DNA from: Parietichytrium sp. I65-24A
Lineage: Eukaryota > Sar > Bigyra > Thraustochytrida > Thraustochytriidae
Assembly (NCBI GenBank): GCA_012862575.1
Contig: BLSF01000004.1
Span: 682,001-746,000 of the forward strand
Reading direction: 5' to 3'
Length of the DNA: 64,000 bases
A model generated the notes under the pieces. It did no database searches. It worked only from the letters and a program-made list of their open reading frames with translations, and had not been told where the DNA came from. The first letter of the stretch is position 1. Each line of letters starts with the position of its first letter. Both the position numbers and the translations under genes were made by a program. Below, piece after piece: positions 10,012-20,134 of this stretch.

Positions 10012-10234
10012 CTGGACGGGTCTTTTGAATTGCTCTTCATCGGTTTGAGGTGCAGACCCTGGCGCCGTTGAAACGACATTGGCGTATGGTCATAAAACGT
10101 GCTGGCCGCGTCCCCGAAAGGCGAGGTCTGTTCGCACGAGGAGGCGTGCGATGATGGAGAGTCATTTTCCAGATAAGTAGATGGCTCCTCATCATGGTAC
10201 GTATCGATGAACAGGCTTGGCCTTCTGCTCGGCT
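9780..10234 (-). repeat. Tandem duplication of 228/227 bases in the 5' part of the Myb gene
   Basis: 9780-10007 (228 bases) and 10008-10234 (227 bases) are head-to-tail copies differing at only a few positions; a third partial copy begins at 10235. The inner copy encodes residues 1-76 of the Myb protein. The outer copy encodes the same residues from an ATG at 10238 (MKPSRRPSLFIDTY) but is one base shorter (GAGGTGCAG against GAGGTGGCAG on the plus strand), so its frame leaves that of the Myb gene and ends at 10008. Either the outer copy is a decayed 5' extension and translation starts at 10011, or the single base is a sequencing error and the protein is about 76 residues longer. Confidence 0.85.
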
Positions 10235-10570
10235 TCATCTGGATGGGTCTATTGAATTCTTTCCTCCCTGCTTGTATTCGGTCTCGCTTCTTGTTTGAGG
10301 TCTGCTGTAGACATCGAAGTCTCTGATTGATGATGAACACGCCATATGAAATCGAACGTGGCCTCTAGGCTCCTAAGGATTAGATCTTTGCGACATCTTT
10401 CTGATTGTATCTTTACGAATACCAATCGATCAATCAGTCAATCAATTGCTCAAAATTTTGTTGATGATCGGTTGTGCTCAATGATAACTTAATCGATCCA
10501 AGGTAAAATTGAAGGCAACGAGAAATCAGTGTTCAGAGTGCACACAAGTTCTTGTTAGCTGCGAAATGCC

Positions 10571-10592
10571 CACTGTACAGTAATGTACAGTG
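10571..10592. repeat. Perfect inverted repeat (9-base arms, 4-base loop)
   Basis: CACTGTACA at 10571-10579 is followed after GTAA by its exact reverse complement TGTACAGTG at 10584-10592. It lies alone in the gene-poor region, so it may be a binding site or a chance palindrome. Confidence 0.6.
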
Positions 10593-11929
10593 TGAGTGAG
10601 TACGAGATGTGGGTATTGGGAACTTGAAGCCCCTCTTACTCCCTTCGTCTACCACGAGCTAGGCATTCCTGGGAGAGGCTCACAATCAAAGAGATGTGTG
10701 CGGTATTCTTCTGAATTCTGAAAACTTCATCCCAGACCGATCTAGCAGCTCATCAAACGAGCACAGCAGCCGAGAAGTGAAAACCCGGAGGAAAGTTTTT
10801 GATATACCAGCAAAGACGTCTATGGCGTGGTCATACTCATCTCTGGAGTGGCTGAGATGTGTTGGTGGCACTCACACTGAGCGACGATTGAATACATGCA
10901 ATTTACAAGTCTGAACAGCAGCCAAGCAGCACGAGAACTGACGAAAGTCCAGGCTTCTCGCTGATTTTGTCAAAGATCTTGGGGGCGCTGCGCTCTATTC
11001 CGCCGAGCGGATGGAAAGATGGTTCTGTTCCAAATAGTTTGCTCCGGTAAGAGATGCATCAAAGCAATAAGTTTCTGCATTCTTCAGTTTGATCTTTTCT
11101 TTTGTTATTTCGATCTTGATCTTACGCTCTTTCCACATCTTTCCACACAGCTCCACTCGGAATTTCACTGTTAAATTAATTCACCATCATTCCAGTGATG
11201 ATCACTGCTATCACTGTAATGCATTGAGACCCGCAAGTCCGGCGACGGAGTATCAGAACGCATTTCTTCTCCCGCTGCGTATCTTACCTCTAAAAAATAT
11301 GAGACCACATTTGCGTGTAAATCCTTCTTTAGAAATCGCCTACATGAAACAAACAGTTGCATGCGTTCACATCATGGCTTCCATTGACGGCATCATCAAA
11401 AGCGCTAAAAAGGTTTCACTGCGGTGCAATGGCTCCATGTGGGCTACTCCCGTTGATGGTTATACCCGCGAGATGGATGTTTTCACTGACATCCATCATT
11501 TGCCTACGGGCTTGCACATGGCGGCTGCGCCACTTGTGCTTGTTTAATGGGCTCGTAGATCCGTCTCTCTATAGATAATTTTTTTTTAACTTGAAAGCAA
11601 CTTTTCAAACATTTGCTATTTGCTAATCCCCCAGCAAGTAGAAACTGTACGGCGAAGGCACATTTCGTTCTACCCACAACCTGCCCCCAGCAGTACCTGA
11701 GCTCAGTATCGGTGCCAGCATGTCAGTAACATGTACGAGCGAATGATTAAACCACAGAATGAATTCCCTCCGGAAGCCAATCTTTCAATCAATCGATTTT
11801 GTACACTTTGATTCACACTAAGCTTAACCCATACACTGGCAGGAGAGGCAGATCAAAAGATCAAACAATCTATCTACTAAAATAGAGCTAAGATACCACG
11901 AGGATCCACAGGATGTTTCTGACTATTGG

Positions 11930-12106
11930 CTAGCTCTTAATTCTGGTCCCAGGAAATCCAGGAAGAAGAACTTTCTCGTCCGAGTCGAAGAGAAAAAAAG
12001 TTCAAGGTCCGAGCTTCCTAGCTAGCTCTAAATTCTGGTCCCAGGAAATCCAGGAAGAACTTTCTCGTCCAAGTCGAAGAGAGAAAAAGTTCAAGGTCCG
12101 AACTTT
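11930..12106. repeat. Direct repeat of about 87 bases, two adjacent copies
   Basis: Two adjacent copies begin with TAGCTCT(T/A)AATTCTGG at about 11931 and 12022 and run through CCAGGAAGAA, CTTTCTCGTCC and TTCAAGGTCCGA to about 12016 and 12106. They differ by a few substitutions and a 3-base indel. Neither copy is coding. A recent local duplication is the simplest reading. Confidence 0.7.
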
Positions 12107-15071
12107 CAAAGAGAATGAAAGCCTCACTTGATGACACTTGACGCTGATTGCTTGTTGCAATCCAGATGCACCGAAAAAAAATTCTCAGTTTGTCACCACA
12201 CTGACACTTTCGGGCGCGCCAAAAGTTCTCACTTGACCGCCCGTCATTTGCACCCCACCTTCCGATAGGGTTTGTTTACGCTCTCACTTCGTGGCTTCAC
12301 TTTGCGTCATTTGGACATGTGGGGTCTCGCCAAAAGGCGAATGGAATTAGATGAAAAGGAGCACGGCTACCAAGCTACTATTACAGCTGCCGTAAAAAAA
12401 TGATTATAATGGTTTTATGTACGCTTGTTTTTCATGGCTTACCTGCCTTGCACAATAAGGGAGCGTGACGAGAGGCTTTCAGGCACATCAGAATTTGGTT
12501 GGACAGGCAGTAAGGTGTCGCGGAGATCGAGGGCACACTCCAAAACCATCGTCTTTCGGAGTGCTCGCCCACCCCGATGCATACCACAGAAGTTGGCAAA
12601 TGCTGTGTTATCTATAGAGTGTCGGGATGAGCTATACTGCTGGCAAGAACCACAGAGCTACCTACACTCACTACCGCTATTCACTCCGAGTCCGAGCATC
12701 ATGTCCGAGCCTTCCGCTTACGTAGATGTACCGGTATAGACGTTGCGCAAATTGTGCAGCGCCCTGCTCCCGAGTCTCCCGAGGCGTTGCGAGGCAACAA
12801 GGACCGTGACTCGAGTCAAGCGCAAAAATGCTCGAGCGCAGAGGTCGGAAAAGGAGAAGCAGCAGCTTCGGGCTGCCAACACGCCAGACTGCACGCGTTC
12901 AATCATCCTTCCATCCGTCCATTGTTATTTGCATCTAACTACCTCTGCACTATCGTTTCCAATGCTGCAAGCGCCAGTGCCGGTGGTCAGGCCTGCGGCG
13001 CGCGTGTCCCATAGACGTTGGCGGTTTCTTCTTCCGCACTTCCGAGCTTTCTTTCCCTGTATCATGAGCTCTGTGAACTGCAGAATGTGAATTGTGAATT
13101 GTGAATTGAAAAAATTTAAATCATTATTGCCAAGACCGCGCGCACCAGGATTGACCGACAGCTCGGACGTTGTTGAGCTGCTGTGTAAACGTTCAACAAA
13201 GTTTGAACATAACCACACTTCTATATGATGATGATGATGATGATGGTGGTGGATGATGAGTGTGCGACAGCTTTCTCGCACTTTGTTTTGTTGATTTGTT
13301 GATGTACTCGGACACTCGGAAACTCGGAGATTTTGAGACTAAGAATTCTAAGAATCTGAATTCTGACAGTGAAATCATTCACTCTTTTTTTTTATTCGTT
13401 GGCGAGAGACTGACCGTGACCGTGACCGTGACTTACCGTGACCGTGACAGTGACAGTGAGTCCTTAGAGTCCTTAGCGAATTAAATAAACTAACAGTAAG
13501 TCACTGAGTCAACCAATTTTGCTACTAGAATGCATTTTAGTGTTCACTACTAGTGCGATCGCATGAAGGATACGTTTCTACCGTAGTCGTCGTTAATATA
13601 CTGTTACTGAAATTTTGAACCACAACGTTAAGGTTTCTTGTAATACTCGTCCTTTGTGATATTCCTTGTGCCACCTCCGACCAACAACCAACCACGGGAG
13701 CCTACCGAGATACATAGAAGACCGTTAAAGCCCTCCCGCCATCCCCTCTTAGCATGTTTTTACTGTTTGGAGTAGGCTGTCAACGAGCTTGTAACTTTTC
13801 CGGTCAATGTTTACGATAGGTATATCTTTAGTCGCCTTCGCAGAATCCAACTCCCATCTGTGCGATCCTACCAATTTCACTGACCGTCCAGTAGAGCTCG
13901 TAAATAGCAGTCACTCGTACTTGGCGGGTAGGTGCGGAGTAGGAGTGAGGGGTAGGAGAAGTACCGGCAAGTGGCGAGTCAACTTGAACTTTGATTTCTT
14001 TGAGTTTGAATTTGCCTTGGTTTAGCGGTGGCGGCCAATAATTGACCAAGGCAGAAGTTGCGGAAGCATGCATGGGAGAAGAAGACACATCCACTCACGC
14101 CGACGGAGAAGAAACAAGAAAAGAATCAGAATTGAGAGTTGAGAATTGAGAGTTGAGAATTCAGGTCAGCCAACAGCCATATCGATTGCTTCTCACACTT
14201 CTCACGCCTGAAACACATCGCACTCATCCTTGCGAAACTCCACCATCTCAACATATCTCAACCGTGACTTGCCCTTCCATCCCTCCATCCATCCCCATCC
14301 AACAACTCTTTTCTCTCCCACACCGCAACTACTCTAGCCAATAATTCACTTGACCTGCCTCTCTCCCCATCTCTCAACCATCATAACGCCGTCGAAGTGG
14401 CTCATTTACACAGCCATTCCATCGCTCAACCAGATTTCAAAAGCGAACACGGCCAACAACGACAAACAAACTTCGAATCGTTTCCACTTGGGAAAGAAAC
14501 TAACAAACCAAACATCACAGACCAAACAGACCAAACCAAACAAACAAACAAACAACATCACATAACAACGCAACCACGACTACAAACAACAACAACAACT
14601 ACTACAACAACTACATCACACTACAACTACATCAGAACAAGAGTTTCCGCTAAGTGCCACCACCACACTCGTACCGGTGGTTACTTAGCCTTCGCCGAGC
14701 GGTAGCAGACACTACCAACCACCCGCGCACTAGTCTCCGGCGGGAGGAGGAAAGAGGAAAGGCAGAGCAGGGGTACGCGCGCACAGTCGTTCAGCGCGGT
14801 GCTAGTTGCTAGTTGCTAGTTTCTAGGTGATTGGGTAGAGTGCGCACGTTTCGCGGTCCGCGGCAGTGGAGTGTGTGTCGGATCGATCGGCACGTTGTGA
14901 GAGACATAGTCACAGTCATACTTGCATACTTGCATACTTGCACACTCGCAACCCGGCCTCGGCGAAGAGCGCGAAGGAGGGGTCAGTTAACAGGAGAAGG
15001 CAGGCGGACACACACACTCACAGAGAGAAAGAAATAGAGAGAGAGAGATTTAGATTGTACACGGTTTATAT

Positions 15072-16820
15072 ATGCTTGCGGCAGCCGTAGGCGTCGCGGT
15101 AGTAGCTTCAGGAGCGTATTTCTGCGGCGCGAGCCCCGCGAGAAACGGCGAGCAATATATGGACGCCAACGACACGCCGGTTGCGTTCCGCACGAGGTCC
15201 CGGCTAAGGAAGAGGAAAGTGAGCTTGGCCAAAGGTCTCTCGCCGCAGCGGAAGTCCAACGCGACGACCAAAGCCAACGGCACCAACAGCATCAACAGCA
15301 TCAACAGCACCAACACTTCGGCCTCATCGCAGTCATCCGTAGTTCCCGTCTCCATCTCCGTCTCCGCCTCAGTGGCCTCGTCCGCCGCCAGCGACAAGGA
15401 GATCGACGGCGTCAAATCCGCCAGAGGCAGCAGAGTTGAGGACATTCCAAGCGCTAACAAGAGCGTGAAGGAGGTGGCCATTGGCAGCTCGAAGAGGAAA
15501 GGCAGGACCGCCGGTGCAGCCGCAATCTTGGTGGAGTCGGAGCGCAAGGTGGGAGAGTTGGAGCAGGAAGAGGAAGAGCTGCTCAAGGAGAACAGGGGCT
15601 TGGCAGTGGGTAATCTGCGACAGGAGAAGGCCGGAGCAGCGGCGAGCAAGAACAAGAACAAGAAGATCAACGTCGCGAGCAAGAACAAGAGCAAGAGCAC
15701 TCGGCGCGCTGGAATGGAGAAGGATGACAGCCAGGAGCAGAAGCTGATAGACCTTGAAAGCGACGCGCAAAAGCACGGCGACGACGACGACGAGCTGGGG
15801 GATGACGCGCACAACACGAGCTTGAACAGCGGCGAGTCGTTCTCTAGCGCGAACGCGGAGTCTAAAGACGGGTCAGTGGCTGTGCTTCAGGCCAGCGAGC
15901 TCACACCCCTGGAAAGCCACAACCTGGCCGGCGCTGAGGCGCAGATCCTAGAGCTGCTGTCCAGTGCGGACTGGGTCAAGCAACACGAAGGGACCACGGA
16001 ACTTCGCAGACTTGTAATCTACCACCCAGAAGATAGTATCAACCTCGCTCGCTCGAGCTTTGACAACGTGTTGGAGTCACTCAAGACTAGTGTAGAATCT
16101 CTGCGGTCCGCACAGTGCAGGAATGCCCTGTTTGCCATCAGCGAGCTGTTTCAGGCAGTATCTGGGAAAGAAGGGCTCGTGTCCAAGAGCGAGGATGCCC
16201 TTGGGATGCTCATCGACGCTGTTGTGCTCAAGAGCGCAAACGACAAACGGTTTATTGCAGCGGCTGGTGAGGAGGCCCTCGAGACTATGGTGATCTCCAC
16301 ACCATGCTATGAAGTGCTTGCGCCTCTGCTGCGTCACTCGAGCAGCAAGAACAACAAGGTCTGCGGCGTCGTCGCACGCCTCGCTGCGAGATGCCTCCGC
16401 GGAATGATTGGCCCCAAGGCAGCTCACAACAAGGCTGGTTCAGAGATCTTGGACGAGGACGTAATTGTACAGAATGTTTTGCGTTCCTTCTACGAGCTTG
16501 AGTCAAGCAGGTCGGTGGAAGCCAAGCGCCCTTCGCAAGACGCACTCCGGCTGTTGAGCTCTGCACTTCGCACAGAAAGGTTCTCGGCAATGGCACACGC
16601 TGCCTTGTCGCCCGCGGACGCTTCGCACGTTTTGACTATCGTGCGCAAACAGTCTCAGCGCGACTCTAAGAAACCTTCCCTCAGGGAGCTCATGGCTGAG
16701 AAGCGCAAGGAGATGAGCATGAAGAGCACTTCCGGACTCGCCAAGGACGCCTCTTTTTCGTCGACAATATCTACGGAAACGTTTGTGTCCACTTCAAAGT
16801 CTACAAAGTTTGCCCAATAG
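15072..16820 (+). CDS. TOG/CLASP-like domain protein (microtubule regulator)
   Basis: This is a 582-residue single-exon protein starting at an ATG (MLAAAVGVAVVASGAYFCGA). Residues about 60-270 are low-complexity (Ser/Ala/Lys/Asn-rich) with a short Glu-rich helix (VGELEQEEEELLKENRG). From about 286 to 450 a HEAT-type TOG domain is visible, with LLSSADWVKQHEGTTELRRL, SLRSAQCRNALFAISELF, VVLKSANDKRFIAAAGEEAL and the helix after NKVCGVVARL. This matches the CLASP-N/TOGARAM (FAM179) class of TOG domains, which bind tubulin and regulate cytoplasmic or ciliary microtubules. The first 20 residues are hydrophobic and could be a signal peptide or membrane anchor, which is odd for a tubulin-binding protein. 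Residues about 234-272 are encoded by DNA nearly identical to part of the Myb gene. Confidence 0.75.
   Translation: MLAAAVGVAVVASGAYFCGASPARNGEQYMDANDTPVAFRTRSRLRKRKVSLAKGLSPQRKSNATTKANGTNSINSINSTNTSASSQSSVVPVSISVSASVASSAASDKEIDGVKSARGSRVEDIPSANKSVKEVAIGSSKRKGRTAGAAAILVESERKVGELEQEEEELLKENRGLAVGNLRQEKAGAAASKNKNKKINVASKNKSKSTRRAGMEKDDSQEQKLIDLESDAQKHGDDDDELGDDAHNTSLNSGESFSSANAESKDGSVAVLQASELTPLESHNLAGAEAQILELLSSADWVKQHEGTTELRRLVIYHPEDSINLARSSFDNVLESLKTSVESLRSAQCRNALFAISELFQAVSGKEGLVSKSEDALGMLIDAVVLKSANDKRFIAAAGEEALETMVISTPCYEVLAPLLRHSSSKNNKVCGVVARLAARCLRGMIGPKAAHNKAGSEILDEDVIVQNVLRSFYELESSRSVEAKRPSQDALRLLSSALRTERFSAMAHAALSPADASHVLTIVRKQSQRDSKKPSLRELMAEKRKEMSMKSTSGLAKDASFSSTISTETFVSTSKSTKFAQ
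15771..15887 (+). repeat. Segment shared with the Myb gene (inverted copy at about 9474-9561)
   Basis: GAGCTGGGGGATGACGCGCA and TCGTTCTCTAGCGCGAAC are found here on the plus strand and in the Myb gene on the minus strand, in the same order and in the coding frame of both genes. The copies match almost perfectly apart from a 21-base insertion in this copy (encoding TSLNSGE) and a few substitutions. Both proteins therefore carry GDxDDELGDDAHN and SFSSANxESKDGSVA. The rest of the two genes is unrelated. Confidence 0.88.
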
Positions 16821-17584
16821 CAACAATCAATGGATATGTGAGGAGTTGTGAACCCCCCTCTTTCGCTCCTCAGTTAGTCAGGGTTCTCGCTAGACTTCTA
16901 GTGCACGCGGATCGAAACTCGAACGTTTTCCTGCTGCTGCTGCTTGAAGTCGCACGCCCGCTAGTGTCTGTACTTGTCTGTCCATCCGCCCCGCTCGTCT
17001 GTCTGTTTTTACACCGCAATCCGTCGTATTTGTTTGTATGTTTGTTGATTCTTCGCTCGCTGCTGTACAAGTACTTCTCACTTCTTTTGAATTGCTGTAC
17101 GTACGTGCTGTAGGTATGCCGGCATGAAACTGCAAACTGGCTCAGAGAAGTCAAGATGCCTTGTCTCTGGCAATCAAGAACGACCTTCTCTTGCAAGTCA
17201 TGTGTATTGTTCTCCGAAACTCCTTGTCTTGAAGATTTGACGATTGATATGGCCAAAACACTCATTTTTTCTCTACGTAGAAAAGTATTCTCCTATAAAT
17301 CAAAATAAAAAAGTAAAAAAGTTTGCTCAAAGCTCCAACGGTTTGGTCATAGTAGAAAAGCTGACCGCTCTCTTCTTCTTTTTCTTACGATTCGTTTGGC
17401 TCATCAGACCTGACCTAGGGGGATGGATGGATACATACGCCTTCCCTTTGTACTTTTTGTTCTTTCTTTTCTTTTGTGTTTATATGAGTTTTGTTGAAAC
17501 AAACTCGAAACAATGGTGCACAAGGACTGAGGAGGGAGAAATGCTTTTTAGATTTGAAAGAAGAAGAAAATTATGGTTGGTTGT
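16821..17584. other. Convergent 3' region, no gene recognised
   Basis: This is the DNA between the stop of the TOG gene and the stop of the leftward CFAP97-IQ gene. Open frames of 60-130 codons overlap on both strands but lack family features. The stretch from about 17280 is A/T-rich, as expected of 3' untranslated DNA. Confidence 0.45.
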
Positions 17585-20134
17585 TTACTTGTCATGTCTG
17601 TGCGCTGCTTCCACAGACTCCTTGAGCACCTCCAGCTCCGCATGTCGGACCATTTCAATTAGCCTGAGACGGGTTGAGCGGTTGAAAAGAGTGTACCAAG
17701 TTTCAAACCTTTGCAGTTCGAGCTCACTGGAGATTTCAAACCAGCTGGAGCGATTTGCTTTGTACACTTGAAGAACAATCGTTTTATTTGCCACGTAAAC
17801 GTGCACATAGGCGGTTTGACGAGTGGACTTTTCCCTGCCGAGAAGACGGAGTTTGCTCTTCAATTTCGTGCTGCTGACAATCCGGCCTCCGTACTTGAGG
17901 TAGAATGCCCCAATTGTGGACGTTTCTCCTTCTCGGCGATGGAGCAACGTGTTGCAAATCATGTCCATTAGAGCCTCGGGCTCGCGGTACCAAGGCTCCT
18001 TCTTGAACGAAAATGCGAGGACCTGCGACTCCTTCTCTTCCCCGTGCACGTGAATTGCGAGCGCCTTTTGAGAGCCAGTGTGGTTCCGAAGCACGAGACG
18101 GTAATACTTGGAGCCGTACACCACAAGACGCTCTGCCAAAATCGCACGCACTCGGTGACCCCGAAAATGGGTCTGTAACAAAGTGGCGGATCGGTTCAGG
18201 TCAGCGCTCGAGCTCTCCTGGGAAGAACGATCTCTGGAAATTGTGGACAAGGTGCGGTTTCCAATGTTCGAGTTGCCCGGATCACCGCCTTGTCTCCTGC
18301 CGCCGGCTGGAGGCGCGGCGTTCGGAAGATAGGTGTGTCTACGGCCTTGGTACTTGCGGTATTCGCGCTGAAGCAGAGTTGCGTGCTCTGACTTCTTCCG
18401 GAGATGAGTCCGGAATTGGGACTGCAGCACTGAGGCGCTCTTTTGTTCGAGCTTCTCCCTCTCTTCTCGAGCCTTTTCTCTCTGTTCCTTACGCATCTTC
18501 AGTCGCCGCTGCAGGTTCTTTTGTAGCACATTCGCAGCCTCTTCTTTCTTCTTCATCTCTCTTCTAGCTGCGAATCCGCGAAATTGCGCTTGGAGCTTGG
18601 ACGCAGCGTTGCTTTCAGCTGCTTCAGAATTTTCCCCGGACTCGGGAACTCCTGTTTCCAAAGCCGTATTCTCGTTCTCCACTTCCCCGGAAAGGTTGAC
18701 TTCCAGAACCTGGTCTGACCTCGAGGAGTTCGGCGATGCTTCGCCTGACTTGTGGGCAGTAGCAGCTGTCAAAGCGCCTATTGCCGTCGGCCGTCGAGGA
18801 ATGGAGCACGAGGGGCGCGTCATCGACACCTTGACTTGCTCCAGTGCCTGAGCTTCTCTGGCAATTTCCGACGCGCTGTCGTCCATCAATTGCCCGCTTT
18901 TCCACTTTGCAACGATATCTTGCGGAAGAAGACCGAGCACCGGGGACGGGAGTTTCTCCGTAAGAAGGAGTTGTTCGTTTCGAAACCATAGTTTGCGAGT
19001 GAGATTGGAGTAAACATCGTTTTTGTGGGCACCGCGGACAAACTTGAAAACGTCGGTGCAGCCAATGACAATCTGATGGACTCGCTGAAGGTCTGGCGGA
19101 CACCTCACCGTGATTTGCAAGGTGCGGCTTGCCTCATCCAATATAATAGTTGCATTTACACTCTTCAAATCCGTGCCGACGTATCCGTTTCCATCCGTCC
19201 TTGCAAACGGGATCATCACAACTTTGGATAAAACCGGAACTCTTTGCCCTTGCCGTCTCAGCGAATAGCTGCGAGGCGAAGGTCCTTTCAGCACGTTCTC
19301 TACAACTGGGGGGGTTGGAGAGCTCCACTTGGTAGTCTCTGCGGTTTCAGAGTTCTCCATGTATCCGTGTCCCCCAAAACACTGATCCACACTATTGCCC
19401 ACAAGGCACCCAGCTGCATGGTCAGCAACTATTGGACTTGCTGGAGGCGAATGCTGCTGACTGGCTCTCCCGTACACCGAACGAGGCGGAAACATATGAA
19501 GGGGCGGCACTTCCACAGAAAGGGTTTTGGACCCAGTGCTCAACTGCTCTAGACGCCTTGGGCTCTTGCTCTTACTCCTGGCTGACTTTCCCGCTCCAAT
19601 AATGAGTGGATACTCGCACATGGTTTCAATTTTCTGCTTCGTCTTGATCCACTCCTTCTCCATATCCTTGGTTGAGCAAAACGGCCCCGCGCGCTCAAGG
19701 CGCTGGAGAAGCTTGTGGTTCTCATATTCAATCCGCTCCAGCTCCCTTTGCCTCACTTTGGCGTTACGAGCGTCAAACATGCTGATTTTATCGTCTTCCT
19801 TCAAAAATGCGTTGGGTCGGTGCATGATGCTCGCCATCCGTTTGACTAATAAATGATTTTCTTTCGCAATCCTGCCTTGAATGCGCTTGCGTTCTTCTTC
19901 CCTCTTGAGCCTTGATCTGACGTGGGGCATCAAATACGACCGTGGCGTGGATGAGTCCAGGCATGGGGTCGCATTGACCACTCTCTTCCTGTGGTCAGCT
20001 AGTCTTCTGGCAGCCCGCACTTCATCCAACTTTATCCTCTTCTTCGCAATTGGCTTTCCGCTGCCCTTCGAAGTGGCAAACGAAGGCTGCTCCAGCGCTT
20101 CCAACACCGCACTCGCCTCACGCAGCTCCTCCAT
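17585..20134 (-). CDS. CFAP97-domain protein with IQ motifs, cilium-associated
   Basis: This is an 849-residue single-exon protein with its ATG at 20134. The N terminus matches the CFAP97/KIAA1430 (hemingway) family: DSSTPRSYLMPHVRSRLKRE, then IQGRIAKENHLLVKRMASIM, and a second block with RELERIEYENHKLLQRLERA (about residues 55-180). Members of this family act in cilia, flagella and sperm tails. A long linker follows. Then come four IQ-type calmodulin-binding motifs between about 512 and 668: LQAQFRGFAARREMK, LQSQFRTHLRKK, LQREYRKYQGRR and LQTHFRGHRVRA. The C-terminal 180 residues form a compact globular region (YGSKYYRLVLRNHTGS onward) with no family I can name. The fusion of a CFAP97 block to an IQ array and this tail suggests a calcium-responsive ciliary protein; this is inference. 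Confidence 0.82.
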   Translation of the reverse strand: MEELREASAVLEALEQPSFATSKGSGKPIAKKRIKLDEVRAARRLADHRKRVVNATPCLDSSTPRSYLMPHVRSRLKREEERKRIQGRIAKENHLLVKRMASIMHRPNAFLKEDDKISMFDARNAKVRQRELERIEYENHKLLQRLERAGPFCSTKDMEKEWIKTKQKIETMCEYPLIIGAGKSARSKSKSPRRLEQLSTGSKTLSVEVPPLHMFPPRSVYGRASQQHSPPASPIVADHAAGCLVGNSVDQCFGGHGYMENSETAETTKWSSPTPPVVENVLKGPSPRSYSLRRQGQRVPVLSKVVMIPFARTDGNGYVGTDLKSVNATIILDEASRTLQITVRCPPDLQRVHQIVIGCTDVFKFVRGAHKNDVYSNLTRKLWFRNEQLLLTEKLPSPVLGLLPQDIVAKWKSGQLMDDSASEIAREAQALEQVKVSMTRPSCSIPRRPTAIGALTAATAHKSGEASPNSSRSDQVLEVNLSGEVENENTALETGVPESGENSEAAESNAASKLQAQFRGFAARREMKKKEEAANVLQKNLQRRLKMRKEQREKAREEREKLEQKSASVLQSQFRTHLRKKSEHATLLQREYRKYQGRRHTYLPNAAPPAGGRRQGGDPGNSNIGNRTLSTISRDRSSQESSSADLNRSATLLQTHFRGHRVRAILAERLVVYGSKYYRLVLRNHTGSQKALAIHVHGEEKESQVLAFSFKKEPWYREPEALMDMICNTLLHRREGETSTIGAFYLKYGGRIVSSTKLKSKLRLLGREKSTRQTAYVHVYVANKTIVLQVYKANRSSWFEISSELELQRFETWYTLFNRSTRLRLIEMVRHAELEVLKESVEAAHRHDK

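Larger units (their letters stand above)
10239..15071. other. Gene-poor 4.8-kb region
   Basis: No open frame here shows a recognisable family. The longest (11089-11547, 152 codons) begins with a hydrophobic stretch but is otherwise unremarkable. 12702-13090 has an ATG-led start (MSEPSAYVDVPV) followed in other frames by Arg/Lys-rich sequence (KRKNARAQRSEKEKQQ); a small spliced gene there is possible but unproven. Simple repeats include GTGAATT units (about 13085-13110), ATG units (13225-13243), CCGTGA units (13412-13455), AAAC units (14532-14556) and CATACTTG units (14919-14942). The end presumably includes the TOG gene promoter. Confidence 0.5.

Noticed and set aside
11089-11547. 152-codon frame in the gene-poor region
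   Set aside because: The composition is random-looking apart from a hydrophobic start and no family is recognisable; kept only as a mention in the region entry.
12425-13090. Overlapping small frames, one with a Lys/Arg-rich bZIP-like stretch
   Set aside because: No leucine heptad follows the basic stretch, and a convincing splice linking it to the ATG at 12702 could not be established.
15050-15817. 255-codon antisense Leu/Ser-rich frame opposite the TOG gene
   Set aside because: Its composition is the complement of Lys/Glu/Ser codons of the real gene; no domain, and the sense protein has a TOG fold.
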